From Longimicrobium sp. (GTDB taxonomy: Bacteria; Gemmatimonadota; Gemmatimonadetes; Longimicrobiales; Longimicrobiaceae): 64,000 bases of DNA. Shown here piece by piece: positions 32,369-41,800 of this stretch (the first letter of the stretch is position 1; each line of letters starts with the position of its first letter). The translations under genes and the position numbers were made by a program. The stretch lies in the NCBI GenBank assembly GCA_036389135.1, contig DASVQP010000019.1, positions 62,001 through 126,000 on the forward strand. The letters run 5' to 3'. The notes under the pieces were generated by a model, which saw nothing but the letters and a program-made list of their open reading frames with translations, was not told the origin of the DNA and did not search any database.

Positions 32369-32406
32369 TTGGTACGATCGCACCAAATTTGGTACAGTTG
32401 CACCAA
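32369..32406. promoter_or_regulatory. tandem operator of the MNT gene
   Basis: Two near-palindromes, TTGGTACGATCGCACCAA (32369-32386) and TTGGTACAGTTGCACCAA (32389-32406), are spaced 20 bases centre to centre, about two helical turns. They sit directly upstream of the HTH-nucleotidyltransferase start and are likely autoregulatory sites. Confidence 0.6.
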
Positions 32407-32611
32407 TATCAGTGCACCGGCTCATGCGGAGGCAAGATTCCCGTGTTCCCTTAAGCTTCTGCAGTCGCCCCTTTGACGCACATCTCTCAGCCCGCTGGCT
32501 AGATCCTTCGGTCGCCGCAGGAGGCCGGAAACTGCAGCTGAGGCCCATGAGGCGGCTCTCTCCGGATCACAAAAAAAGCCGCCCCGGGGGCGTTTTCAAC
32601 TCGCGCACGGG

Positions 32612-33265
32612 TCATGTGGATGCGGACTCCACGCCCAAGGCGTTGAGGAAGCGTTCCAGTCGCTCCATGCTGAAGCGGGCCAGCTTCCCAACCGTGAGGT
32701 CGGAGAGGTCCGGCTGACTGATCCCCAGCAGCTCGGCCGCGGAGGCCTCGTCGAGGCCGCGCTCTTCAAGGACGTTGCGGATCGCGCGGGCGAGCTCAGC
32801 TTTGGCCAGGCGAGTCTCCGAATCCGCCATCTCCATGTCCGCGAAGACGTTCCCGGTGCTGTCGTGTACCATCGTGTCATCGCTCATTGCCATTCCCCAG
32901 GGGCGGTAGTGTTCCTGGTAGTGCTCCGCGGCGATGCGGAGGCGGGTGCGGACCAGCTCGATCTCCGCGAACGGAGTGCTGGTTCTCCCGGCCAGCTTCT
33001 TCTTGAAGACATGAAGGACGTACACCGCTCGCGGGAACGTCGCCGTATAGGCGAGGCGGTAGGTATCTCCGTAGTGGTCCTGAGCAAGCTTCAGCACCCG
33101 GCCAGGCAGCCCCTCCCCGAATGGACGCGCGTTGGGAGCCGACTCGCCATGCTGCGCATCCAGCAGCGCCGCGCCGAAGACATCCTGCACGTCCTCCGGC
33201 ATCGCCCTGAGATCCTTGCGACTCGATCCTACGAAGTGAAGGGGCTTCCGAGCGGCGACGGGCAT
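32612..33265 (-). CDS. HigB-like toxin fused in frame to HigA-like antitoxin
   Basis: One 217-residue frame contains both partners of a toxin-antitoxin pair. Residues about 1-118 are a Gp49/RelE-like toxin (KPLHFVGSSRKDLRAMPEDVQDVFGAAL; DTYRLAYTATFPRAVYVLHVFKKK; IELVRTRLRIAAEHY). Residues about 125-217 are an XRE-like antitoxin (HDSTGNVFADMEMADSETRLAKAELARAIRNVLEERG; ASAAELLGISQPDLSDLTVGKL). These are normally two genes. Here no stop separates them, though internal ATGs at 32893 and 32887 coincide with where the antitoxin gene would start, so free antitoxin may also be made. ATG at 33265 is preferred over TTG at 33274. Confidence 0.8.
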   Translation of the reverse strand: MPVAARKPLHFVGSSRKDLRAMPEDVQDVFGAALLDAQHGESAPNARPFGEGLPGRVLKLAQDHYGDTYRLAYTATFPRAVYVLHVFKKKLAGRTSTPFAEIELVRTRLRIAAEHYQEHYRPWGMAMSDDTMVHDSTGNVFADMEMADSETRLAKAELARAIRNVLEERGLDEASAAELLGISQPDLSDLTVGKLARFSMERLERFLNALGVESAST

Positions 33266-33578
33266 CGGTTCCAATCTAGCTGTTCGCTGAGGGCCGAGTA
33301 CCTAAATCGGCCGGGGATAAGAGGAGATACCCCGGTTTCGGCCCTTCACGGCTGTCGTCTGGAAATAGGTCCGCCAGCTGGCGGGTAACGGACGAGAGCG
33401 CTCCCGTGGGAGGCGGCTCCCAGCGTGGTTTCGGGGACGGCGGCGGGTGCAGGCCGGATTTACATCGCGCCAGGGCCCGAATGTGCTGAACCAGCTTGCG
33501 GCGTGGTTCATGCTCCGCGGCACGGGCAAGAGCGTGCGCGCGCCAGAGCGTGGCACGCGGCGCACAGGCCAACCGAGC
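33266..33578. other. intergenic region, nothing recognised
   Basis: This region of about 310 bases lies between the divergent toxin-antitoxin fusion (-) and the DUF4956 gene (+). No confident small gene, repeat or promoter pair was seen. Confidence 0.45.
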
Positions 33579-34757
33579 ATGCCCGGCAAAGCAGACGACG
33601 ATCCGATCCTGGGAGGCGAGTCCGAGACGCTCCTGGCGCGCGGCAGGCCCGTGCGGAGGGTGGAGGGGCGCCGGCCCGGGAGCCCGCCGCCGCGCCCGCC
33701 CGCACCCATCCGCCCGCCGGCCGCCGCGCCGCGCGGGCGGAGGATCATGGAGCGCATCTCCGAGTCGCGGCGCGCACCCTTTCTGCGGCTCGCAGGGTAC
33801 TACGTGCTGCTCATCGGCATCATGGGCGCGCTGGTGTACTGGGTGCCGATGGTGCGCGACGCCTTCATCTCTCCCGTCGTCCTTCCTGATCTGGGCAGAG
33901 GGGGGAGCGGGGCGGGGCTGCTGACCCGCGCGCCGACGCTGGGCGACTACGGCGCGCGGCTGTCGCTGGGCGAGGCGCTGCACCGCGCGCTCACCACGCT
34001 GCTGGTGATCGCGGGTGCGTTGTCGCTGGTGATCCCGGTGGCGTGGGTGTACATGTTCACCAAGCGCTTCCGCTACGATCCGGCGCTGGTCTCGTCGGTC
34101 ATCATCCTGCCCATCGTGGTGGCGGGGATCGCGCTGGTGGTCAAGAACTCGCTGGCGCTGGCATTCTCGCTGGCGGGGATCGTGGCGGCGGTGCGCTTTC
34201 GCAACACGCTGCAGGACCCGCGCGACGCCGTCTACATCTTTCTGGTGATCGGGATCGGTCTGTCGGCGGGGGTGCAGGCGCTGGACGTGGCGCTGGCGAT
34301 GTCGCTGGCCTTCAACTTCGTCGTGCTCCTGGTGTGGAAGCACAACGTGGGGTCGATCTACAGCGGGAGCTACGGGCGCACGGGGATCCTGTCGGTGGGG
34401 GATTCGGAGCTGATGATCGCCGACGATCCCGGGGCGCAGCGCGAGATCCGGCGGCGGATGCTGGAGCACGACGGCGACATGCGCACGGACGGCATCCTGC
34501 TGGTGCACTCGGGCGCGCCGGACGTGGCGCGCCTCACCGTGCAGGAGGCGCTCGGCGACACCGCGAGCGACTGGCGGCTGGCGAACGTGCGGCGCGAGCC
34601 CGAGCGCCCCGCCGTGCTGGAATACCTCGTGCGGCTCAAGAGCGACATCACCCCGGCCGAGCTGGTGGGCGCGCTCGACGAGCGCTGGTCCGCCCAGGTC
34701 TCCGCCGCGGAGTACGTACCGTTCCGAACGCGGCGGAAGAAACGCAAGCAGGATTAG
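33579..34757 (+). CDS. DUF4956 domain-containing membrane protein
   Basis: The 392-residue protein has a Pro/Arg-rich N-terminal tail and about five membrane helices (for example LAGYYVLLIGIMGALVYWVPMV). The DUF4956 core is SSVIILPIVVAGIALVVKNSLALAFSLAGIVAAVRFRNTLQDPRDAVYIF in pattern, followed by a cytosolic domain. DUF4956 genes frequently accompany VTC-type polyphosphate polymerase genes. Here a CYTH-polyphosphate kinase lies 4 kb downstream, so a link to polyphosphate is inferred. ATG at 33579 (MPGKADDD) is chosen; ATG at 33747 (MERISESRR) is possible. Confidence 0.82.
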   Translation: MPGKADDDPILGGESETLLARGRPVRRVEGRRPGSPPPRPPAPIRPPAAAPRGRRIMERISESRRAPFLRLAGYYVLLIGIMGALVYWVPMVRDAFISPVVLPDLGRGGSGAGLLTRAPTLGDYGARLSLGEALHRALTTLLVIAGALSLVIPVAWVYMFTKRFRYDPALVSSVIILPIVVAGIALVVKNSLALAFSLAGIVAAVRFRNTLQDPRDAVYIFLVIGIGLSAGVQALDVALAMSLAFNFVVLLVWKHNVGSIYSGSYGRTGILSVGDSELMIADDPGAQREIRRRMLEHDGDMRTDGILLVHSGAPDVARLTVQEALGDTASDWRLANVRREPERPAVLEYLVRLKSDITPAELVGALDERWSAQVSAAEYVPFRTRRKKRKQD

Positions 34758-34770
34758 AGGACTACATCGG

Positions 34771-36054
34771 ATGAAGACGAATCGACAACGCTGGACGACG
34801 GCCGCGGCCGTGCTCCTGCCCTGCGCCCTGCTGCTGGCCGGGTGCTACAAGTCGGCGTTCAACGTGGGCAAGGTGATCGACGCGGTGCAGCGCGACTCCA
34901 TCGCCTATACGCTGCTCCTGATCGGCGACGCGGGGCTTCCCGAGCCGAGCCCCCAGGGCGACCCGGTGATCAACGCGCTCCGCCAGGCCATCAAGGACGA
35001 CGACCCGGAGCAGACCTTCGTCGTGTACCTGGGCGACAACCTGTACCCGCGCGGGCTCGTCGACTCCACGCAGACCACCGAGCGCGCCGTGGGCGAGGCG
35101 ATCCTGAACGAGCAGATCGACGCCATCCTGGAGAGCGGCGGGCGCGGGGTGCTGGTGCCCGGCAACCACGACTGGGAGGCGGGCGGATCCGAGGGGTGGC
35201 GCTTCGTCCGCCGGCAGGATCGCTACGTGGACGAACGCGGAAAGGGGCGGGTGGCGATGCTCCCCAACGGCGGGTGCCCGGGGCCCGAGGTGCTTGATCT
35301 GAACCCCACGCTGCGCCTCATCATGATCGACACCCAGTGGTGGCTGCAGGCCGGCGGCTCGCGGCCGGAGGGGCCTGAATCCGAGTGCGCGGTGAAGTCG
35401 GAGCGGCAGATGGTGGACTCGATGCGGGCGGTGCTGGCCAGCGCCGGCGGACGCCGTACCGTGGTGGTGGGCCACCACCCGCTGGTGAGCGGCGGCGAGC
35501 ACGGCGGCTACTTCGACTGGCCGACGTACCTGCAGATCCACCCGTACGTGCGCAACGCCGGCTTCTTCGCCCGGCAGGACGTGAACGGCCCGGAGTACAC
35601 CCGGCTGCGCGTGAACATGGCGGGCGCCTTCCAGCGGAACCCGCCGCTGATCTACGCGGCCGGGCACGAGCACAACCTGCAGGTGTTCCGCAGGGCGCCG
35701 GCGCGCTACCAGGTGGTGAGCGGCGCGGGGATCTACGGCCACACCACTTCGGTGCGGGCGATCACCGGGTCGCGGTACGCGCGGCGGGCCAGCGGCTTCC
35801 AGCGGGTGACCTTTCTCAAGGACGGCCGCGTGCGCCTGGCCGTGCTCGTGGTGGACCGGACCGGGAAGGCGACGGAGGACTTCTCCATCTTCCTGGACAC
35901 GCAGGGGCTGCCGCCGGTGCAGTCCACCGAGAGCGAGCTCCCCCCCGCGGGGACCGACACCTCGCGCCTGAACCCCGCGGGCCCGCAGCGCCCCGCCACG
36001 CCGCAGCCCAGTGTGCCCGGGGCGCCGGCCACGCCCCGGCCGGTGACGCCGTGA
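34771..36054 (+). CDS. metallophosphatase lipoprotein
   Basis: The 427-residue protein has a lipoprotein signal (LLPCALLLAGC, Cys25). It has a calcineurin-like phosphoesterase domain with the metal motifs LLIGDAG, YLGDNLYPRG, PGNHDW, VVGHHPL and AAGHEHN in order. A Pro-rich tail of about 50 residues follows. It is predicted to hydrolyse phosphoesters in the periplasm while lipid-anchored. It follows DUF4956 by 13 bases, and its stop overlaps the barrel-protein start, so the three genes are one operon. In Bacteroidota-type relatives the phosphatase and the barrel are one polypeptide; here they are separate genes. Confidence 0.9.
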   Translation: MKTNRQRWTTAAAVLLPCALLLAGCYKSAFNVGKVIDAVQRDSIAYTLLLIGDAGLPEPSPQGDPVINALRQAIKDDDPEQTFVVYLGDNLYPRGLVDSTQTTERAVGEAILNEQIDAILESGGRGVLVPGNHDWEAGGSEGWRFVRRQDRYVDERGKGRVAMLPNGGCPGPEVLDLNPTLRLIMIDTQWWLQAGGSRPEGPESECAVKSERQMVDSMRAVLASAGGRRTVVVGHHPLVSGGEHGGYFDWPTYLQIHPYVRNAGFFARQDVNGPEYTRLRVNMAGAFQRNPPLIYAAGHEHNLQVFRRAPARYQVVSGAGIYGHTTSVRAITGSRYARRASGFQRVTFLKDGRVRLAVLVVDRTGKATEDFSIFLDTQGLPPVQSTESELPPAGTDTSRLNPAGPQRPATPQPSVPGAPATPRPVTP

Positions 36055-38579
36055 GGCCCCGGCCGCGGGTCCTCACGGCGGCGGCGATCGCGCTCCTGCC
36101 CTCTCTGGCCGCGGCGCAGACCGGCGGGTCGGCGCGGGTGGCGGCCGGGGCACAGTACGCGCATCCGCCACTCCCCGAATCGCTCCTGGGAGAGTCGTAC
36201 CGCAACCTGTGGACGACGCCGGTGCAGGTGCCGGTGCTGGACCTGCGCGGCTTCGCGGGGGGGCTGACGCCGACCGGCACCGGCGGCGGCAACCAGACCG
36301 AGTCGGTGCGCTTCAGGGGCGCGAACGGGCGCGAGTACGCCTTCCGCCTGATCAACAAGAACCAGACGCGCGGCCAGTCGCCGGACATCCAGGGGACGTT
36401 CGTCGGCGAGGTGATCCAGGACCAGGTGTCGTCGCTGCACCCCGCGGCGGCGCTGGTGGCGGACCCGCTGCTGGCGGCCGCCGGCGTGCTGTACGTGCCG
36501 CCGAGCGTCTACGCGATGCCGGCGAGCGGGCTGCCCCAGCAGCACGCTTCCTTCCACGGCAGGCTGGGGCTGCTGGAGGAGCGCCCGCGCGCCGGCAACA
36601 GCGAGGTGCCGGGGATCGCGGCGGCCAGCGACATCGAGGACACCGACGAGTTCCTGGAGGCGCTGGAGTCCGGCCCGGCGCACCGGCTGGACACGCGCGA
36701 CTACCTGGCCGGCCGGCTGATGGACATCTACTTCGGCGATTGGGACCGGCACGAGGACCAGTACAGCTGGGTGCGCTACGACCGCGGCGGCGAGCGCCTG
36801 TGGCGCGCCGTGCCCCGCGACCGCGACTACGTCTTCGCGGACTATGACGGGCTGGCGCTGGACCTGGCGCGCGGGCAGCTTCCCAAGGCAGTGCGCTTCA
36901 CCGACGACTACGAGGGGCAGCTCTTTGGGCTGATCCAGAACGCGCAGCTCCTGGACCGGCGCCTGCTGGGCGACCTGGACCGCGCCGCGTGGGAGTCGGT
37001 GGTGACGACCCTACAGTCGCGCCTCTCGGACGCGGTAATCGACGGCGCCGTCGCGCGGCTCCCCGCCGAGTACCGGCCGCTGAACGCGGACTTCATGCGC
37101 GCCATGCTCCGTGCCCGGCGCGCGCGGCTGCGCGAGGTGGCGATGCAGTGGTACGGGTGGATGGCGGCCGAGCCCGAGATCCACGCCCGCGACGAGCGCG
37201 ACCTTGCCATCGTGCAGCACGCGCCGGATGGGAGCGCCGAGGTGCGCATCCACGCCGGCGGCGAGGACGTGGCGCCCTACTTCCGCCGCCGCTTCCTGCC
37301 GGGCGAGACGCGCGAGATCCGGCTCTTTCTGCACGGCGGCGCGGACCGGGCGGCGGTGCGCGGCGGGCCGGGACGCATCACCACCCGCGTGATCGGCGGC
37401 GGTGGCGACGATGCGCTGGCGGACTCGTCGCGCGGGACGCGGGTGAGGCTCTACGACGACCGGGGCGACAACACCTTCGTGCGCGGCGCGCGGACCCACG
37501 TGGACACGCGCGAGTACACGGCGCCCGCGTACGAGCGCGGCGCCGGGGTGAGCCCGCCCCGCGACTGGGGGCGCAGCCGCAGCCTGTTCGCGCCGTACGG
37601 CGGGTGGCGCTCGCGCATCGGCGTGGTGGTGGGCGGCGGGCCGGCGTTCAAGACGCACGGCTTCCGGCGCTTCCCCTTCGCCACCGAGGGGCAGCTGCGC
37701 GTGGTGTGGGCGCCGCAGCACACGCGCTTCGGCCTGGAGTACGCGGGCGAGTACCACTTCGCCGGCACGCGCCGCTGGCTGACGACGGACGTGCGCGCCA
37801 CGGGGGTGGCGGCCACGGATTTCCACGGCTTCGGCAACGAGACGCCGGAGGTGGAGGACCACGAGGTGCGCCGCGTGTGGGAGCGGCAGCTCCTGGTGCA
37901 GCCCACCTGGTTCTTCCCCCTGTCGCGCCGCACGTGGTTCACCGTGGCGCCGGTGGGGCGTCTCACCGATCCAGGCGTCCGCGACGGCTCGCCCGCCGAG
38001 CAGCCGGGGGTGCGCGGCACGCGGACGTGGGGAGCGCTGGGCGCGCGCACCGGCCTGCTGGTGGACAGGGTGGACACTCCCACCTTCCCGCGCCTGGGCT
38101 TCGCCCTCTCGGCGGACGCGAGCGCCTTTCCGGCGGTGGCGCGGCTGGACGGTGCGTTCGGGAGCGCGGGGGCGCTGGCGAGGGCGTACTTCGGTGGGAG
38201 CGCCGGCCCGGTGCTGGCGGTGCGCGGCGGGGTGCGCCAGGCGTGGGGCGACTTCCCGCTCCAGGAAGCCGCCTTCATCGGCGGCGGCAACTCGCTGCGC
38301 GGCTCCAGCACCCAGCGCTTCGCCGGTGACCGCGCGGTGCACGGGAGCGCGGAGCTGCGCCAGACCCTCTTTCGCGCCAACCTGGGGGTCCGCGGCACGG
38401 TGGGTGCCTTTGCGCTGGCCGACGCCGGGCGCGTGTACGTGGACGGCGACTCGCCGGGCGGATGGCACACCGCCGCGGGCGGCGGGCTCTTTTTCATCTT
38501 CCTGAACCGCGCCCTGAGCGTGTCGTACGCGGCGGGCGAACAGGGGCGGTTTTACTTCGACATGGGGCTGCCGTTTTGA
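36051..38579 (+). CDS. outer-membrane beta-barrel with kinase-like motifs (BamA/TamA-like)
   Basis: The 842-residue exported protein has a signal ending LPSLAAAQ. Residues about 30-430 hold a soluble domain with DWDRHEDQ at 230-237 and PRDRD at 255-259. These short motifs occur in CotH/FAM20-like kinase folds and in metallophosphatase-barrel fusions. The C-terminal 350 residues form a surface-antigen (D15) beta-barrel with alternating strands ending ...GRFYFDMGLPF, a proper outer-membrane C-terminus. It starts at GTG 36051, overlapping the phosphatase stop by four bases (GTGA). The joint operon suggests a phosphate-handling outer-membrane complex; the substrate is unknown. Confidence 0.82.
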   Translation: MRPRPRVLTAAAIALLPSLAAAQTGGSARVAAGAQYAHPPLPESLLGESYRNLWTTPVQVPVLDLRGFAGGLTPTGTGGGNQTESVRFRGANGREYAFRLINKNQTRGQSPDIQGTFVGEVIQDQVSSLHPAAALVADPLLAAAGVLYVPPSVYAMPASGLPQQHASFHGRLGLLEERPRAGNSEVPGIAAASDIEDTDEFLEALESGPAHRLDTRDYLAGRLMDIYFGDWDRHEDQYSWVRYDRGGERLWRAVPRDRDYVFADYDGLALDLARGQLPKAVRFTDDYEGQLFGLIQNAQLLDRRLLGDLDRAAWESVVTTLQSRLSDAVIDGAVARLPAEYRPLNADFMRAMLRARRARLREVAMQWYGWMAAEPEIHARDERDLAIVQHAPDGSAEVRIHAGGEDVAPYFRRRFLPGETREIRLFLHGGADRAAVRGGPGRITTRVIGGGGDDALADSSRGTRVRLYDDRGDNTFVRGARTHVDTREYTAPAYERGAGVSPPRDWGRSRSLFAPYGGWRSRIGVVVGGGPAFKTHGFRRFPFATEGQLRVVWAPQHTRFGLEYAGEYHFAGTRRWLTTDVRATGVAATDFHGFGNETPEVEDHEVRRVWERQLLVQPTWFFPLSRRTWFTVAPVGRLTDPGVRDGSPAEQPGVRGTRTWGALGARTGLLVDRVDTPTFPRLGFALSADASAFPAVARLDGAFGSAGALARAYFGGSAGPVLAVRGGVRQAWGDFPLQEAAFIGGGNSLRGSSTQRFAGDRAVHGSAELRQTLFRANLGVRGTVGAFALADAGRVYVDGDSPGGWHTAAGGGLFFIFLNRALSVSYAAGEQGRFYFDMGLPF

Positions 38580-38582
38580 ACT

Positions 38583-38811
38583 GCGGGGAATGGGGAATGG
38601 GGAATGGGGAATGGGATGCCCGCGGTGCGGGGCAGAGGCTCCGCCCGCGCGCGGCGTTTTCAGCGGCGGCGGGTGCGGCTGTGGGGCGCGTGCGTGCCGG
38701 GGAAGTGGTGATCCCAGCGGCCCCTTCTCACGGCTCGGCGCCGGATGCTTCCCTTTCGCTCGATTCCCCATCCCCCATTCCCCATTCCCCACTCCCCATT
38801 CCCCGTTCCCC
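38583..38811. repeat. GGGGAAT heptamer inverted repeat, family D
   Basis: Four tandem GGGGAAT-type units (38585-38616) face six complementary ATTCCCC-type units (38763-38808) across about 145 bases. Together they could form a long hairpin between the barrel gene and the polyphosphate kinase gene. No gene is supported inside. Confidence 0.8.
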
Positions 38812-38814
38812 CCG

Positions 38815-41800
38815 ATGACCGCCCAGCCCGGGGTCCGCTTCACCGCGCGCGGACGCGACGTGCTGGACCGCATCGCCACCGAAACGCTGCCGGACGGGCT
38901 GCGCGGCGGGCAGGCGGAGACCTGCTTCTTTCGCGAGGTCTTCTTCGACACCCCCGAGGGCGACCTGGAGCGGCGCGGGGCGTGGGTGCGGGTGCGCGTC
39001 GAGGAGAACGGCACGCAGTCGCTGGCCGTCGAGGTGCACGACGCCGGCGCCGAGGGCGTCCTCCCGGACGCGCCGCTGCGCCGCGCGCTGGAGGTGGGGC
39101 CGGACGTGGAGCCGCGCGACCTATTCGCAGGCGACACGGAGCACGGCCGGCTGCTGCGCGCGCTGGTGGAGCCGGACCGCCTCGTCCCCTGGATGGAGGT
39201 GGAGACGCGCCGCCGCATCCGCCGCGTGCGCCGCGACGACCAGGCGCGCGCCGAGGTGTTCTGCGACGACATGACCGTGCGCGAGGCCGACCTCTCCGCC
39301 GAGCTGGCGGAGGTGGAGATCCGCGTGGACCGCGACGCCAAGGGGCGCAAGAAGCTGCTGCGCGCCCTGGAGCTGGAGTACGGCCTCGACCCCGTAACCG
39401 ATCCGCTCCCCACCCGCGCCCGCCGCACCCTGGCCGAAGAGGAGGTCGACTGGCTGGAGGAGGCCGTGCGCGCGTCGCGGCGGGTGGCCGTGGTGGCGTT
39501 CGACGAGGGGCGGGTGGCGCTGCGCAACGAGGGCCGCCTGCTGCGCCTCCCCACCGGCGAGGGAACTGGCGAGGAGACCTGCCGCCGCGTGCTGCGCGAG
39601 ACCTTTGACCACCCCGCCGCGCGCGTCCGCCTGGTGGGCACCGCGCCGGGATCGGTGCGGCGCCCCGCCACGGAGGTGTGGCTGGCGGAGGGGCTCGCCG
39701 GGCCGCTCCCCGCGCTGGGCACGGCGGTGCTGCACCTGCCGCTGGGCGAGCTCCTGCAGATGGTGGGCTCCCCCGCCCTGCGCGACGACGCGACGCTGGC
39801 CGCCCTGCACGTCCTCGCGCGCAGCGAGCTGCCGCTGGAGGCGGAGATCCGGCGCACGGAGGCCGCCGCGCCGCACATCCTGCGCTCCATTCCCGACGTG
39901 GAGATGGAGCTGGAGACGGGCGACCCGGCGGAGCTTCCCTCCGGCGCGCTGCTGAACATGGAGCTGAGCCTCCTCGCCTTCAACCGCCGCGTGCTGGCGC
40001 TGGCGATGGACGAGCGGGTGCCGCTGATGGAGCGGGTGCGCTTCGTCTCCATCTTCGGCGCCAACATGGACGAGTTCTTTCGCGTCCGCGTCTCCGGCTT
40101 CAAGCGCCAGGTCTCTGAGGGGAGCACCAAGCGCACGATGGACGGCGTGACCCCGGAGCAGCAGCTGGACGCCATCGGCATTCGCGCCCGCCGCCTGGCG
40201 GAATCGTCGTACCGCGTGCTGCACACGGAGCTGCTTCCCGCGTTGCGCGAGCACGGCGTCGTCATCGTGGAGCCGGACGCGCTGACCCCTGAGGACGACG
40301 ACTTCCTGCGCGGCTACTACGAGGGGAGCGTGCACGCCGTGCTCACCCCGCTGGCCGCGGGTCCGGGGCACCCCTTTCCGCACATCCGCAACCTGCGCCC
40401 CGCCGTCGCCGCCATCCTGCGCGAGCCGATGACGGGGACGGAACGGCTGGGGATCGTGGAGCTCCCGGACGGCCTTCCGCGCTTCATCCCGCTCCCGGGC
40501 GACGGGCGGTTCCTGCCGCTGGAGGCGCTGGTGCGCGGCGCCCTTCCGCGCCTCTACCCCGGCGTCGAAGTGGAGGTGGCATCCACCTTTCGCGTCACGC
40601 GCAGCGCGGAGCTCAACCTGCACGACCGCTCCGCCGCCGACCTCCTCAACGCGGTGCAGGAAGAGGTGAGGCAGCGCCGCTTCCGCCCCGTGGTGCGCCT
40701 GGAGGTGGAGACCGAGATGCCGCCGCGGATGCGCGACATCCTCCTGCGCGAGCTGCAGTACGAGGTGCCGGAGCGGGTGAGCGCGCTGGGCGAGGGCGAC
40801 CTGTACTCGCTTCCGCAGCCCATCGACCTGCGCGCCGTCCGCGAGCTGGACGTGGTGGACGAGCCCGGGCTCCACTACCCGCCCGCCCCCGAGCACACCG
40901 CGCCCATAACGGCGGACCGGCCGATCTTCGACGTGCTCAAGGAAGGGGAGGTGCTGGTCTCCTTCCCCGAGGACTCGTTCGAGGCCACGGTGGAGCGCTT
41001 CGTCCTGGAAGCCGCCGAGGACCCGGACGTGCTTGCCATCAAGCTCGCGCTCTACCGCACCAACCGTAAGTCGCGGCTGGTGGAGGCGATGCGCAAGGCC
41101 AGCGCGCGCGGCAAGCAGGTGGTGGCGCTGGTGGAGCTGACGGCGCGCTTCGACGAGGAGAGCAACATCGAGTGGGCGCGCCACCTGCGGGCGCACGGCA
41201 TCCACGTGATCTACGGCATACCGGGGCTCAAGGTGCACGCCAAGGTCGCGCTGGTGGTGCGGCGAGAGACGGCGGGGGTGCGCCGCTACGCCTACGTGGG
41301 CACCGGCAACCTGAACGCCACCACCGCCGCCGCGTACACCGACCTGGGCATCCTCTCCGCCGACCTGGGGCTGGGGGAGGACGTCAACGAGCTCTTCAAC
41401 ATCCTCTCCGGCGCGGGCGGCACGCCGGTCTTCAAGCACCTGCTGGTGGCGCCCTACAACATGCGGCGCCGCTTCCTGGAGATGATCGCGCGCGAGTCGG
41501 AGCACGCGCGCGCGGGCCGCGGCGGGCACATCCAGGCCAAGTTCAACGGCCTTGCGGACCGCGAGATGATCGCCGCACTCTACCGCGCCTCGCAGGCGGG
41601 GGTCCAGGTGGACCTCATCGTCCGCTCGCTCTGCTCGCTGCGGCCGGGGGTGCGCGGGCTGTCGGACAACATCCGCGTGCTCAGCATCCTGGGGCGCTAC
41701 CTGGAGCACGCGCGCATCTTTCGCTTCGCCAACGCGGGCGATCCGGAGTACTTCATCGGCTCGGCGGACTGGCGCACGCGCAACCTGAGCCGCCGCGTGG

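Noticed and set aside
38585-38808. GGGGAAT units considered as a CRISPR array
   Set aside because: The units are seven bases, directly adjacent, without spacers, and occur in opposite orientations. No cas gene is present.
37011-40265. A 1084-codon minus-strand frame
   Set aside because: It lies opposite the barrel and PPK1 genes, is dominated by Ser and Arg, and has no domains. It is an antisense shadow caused by high G+C.
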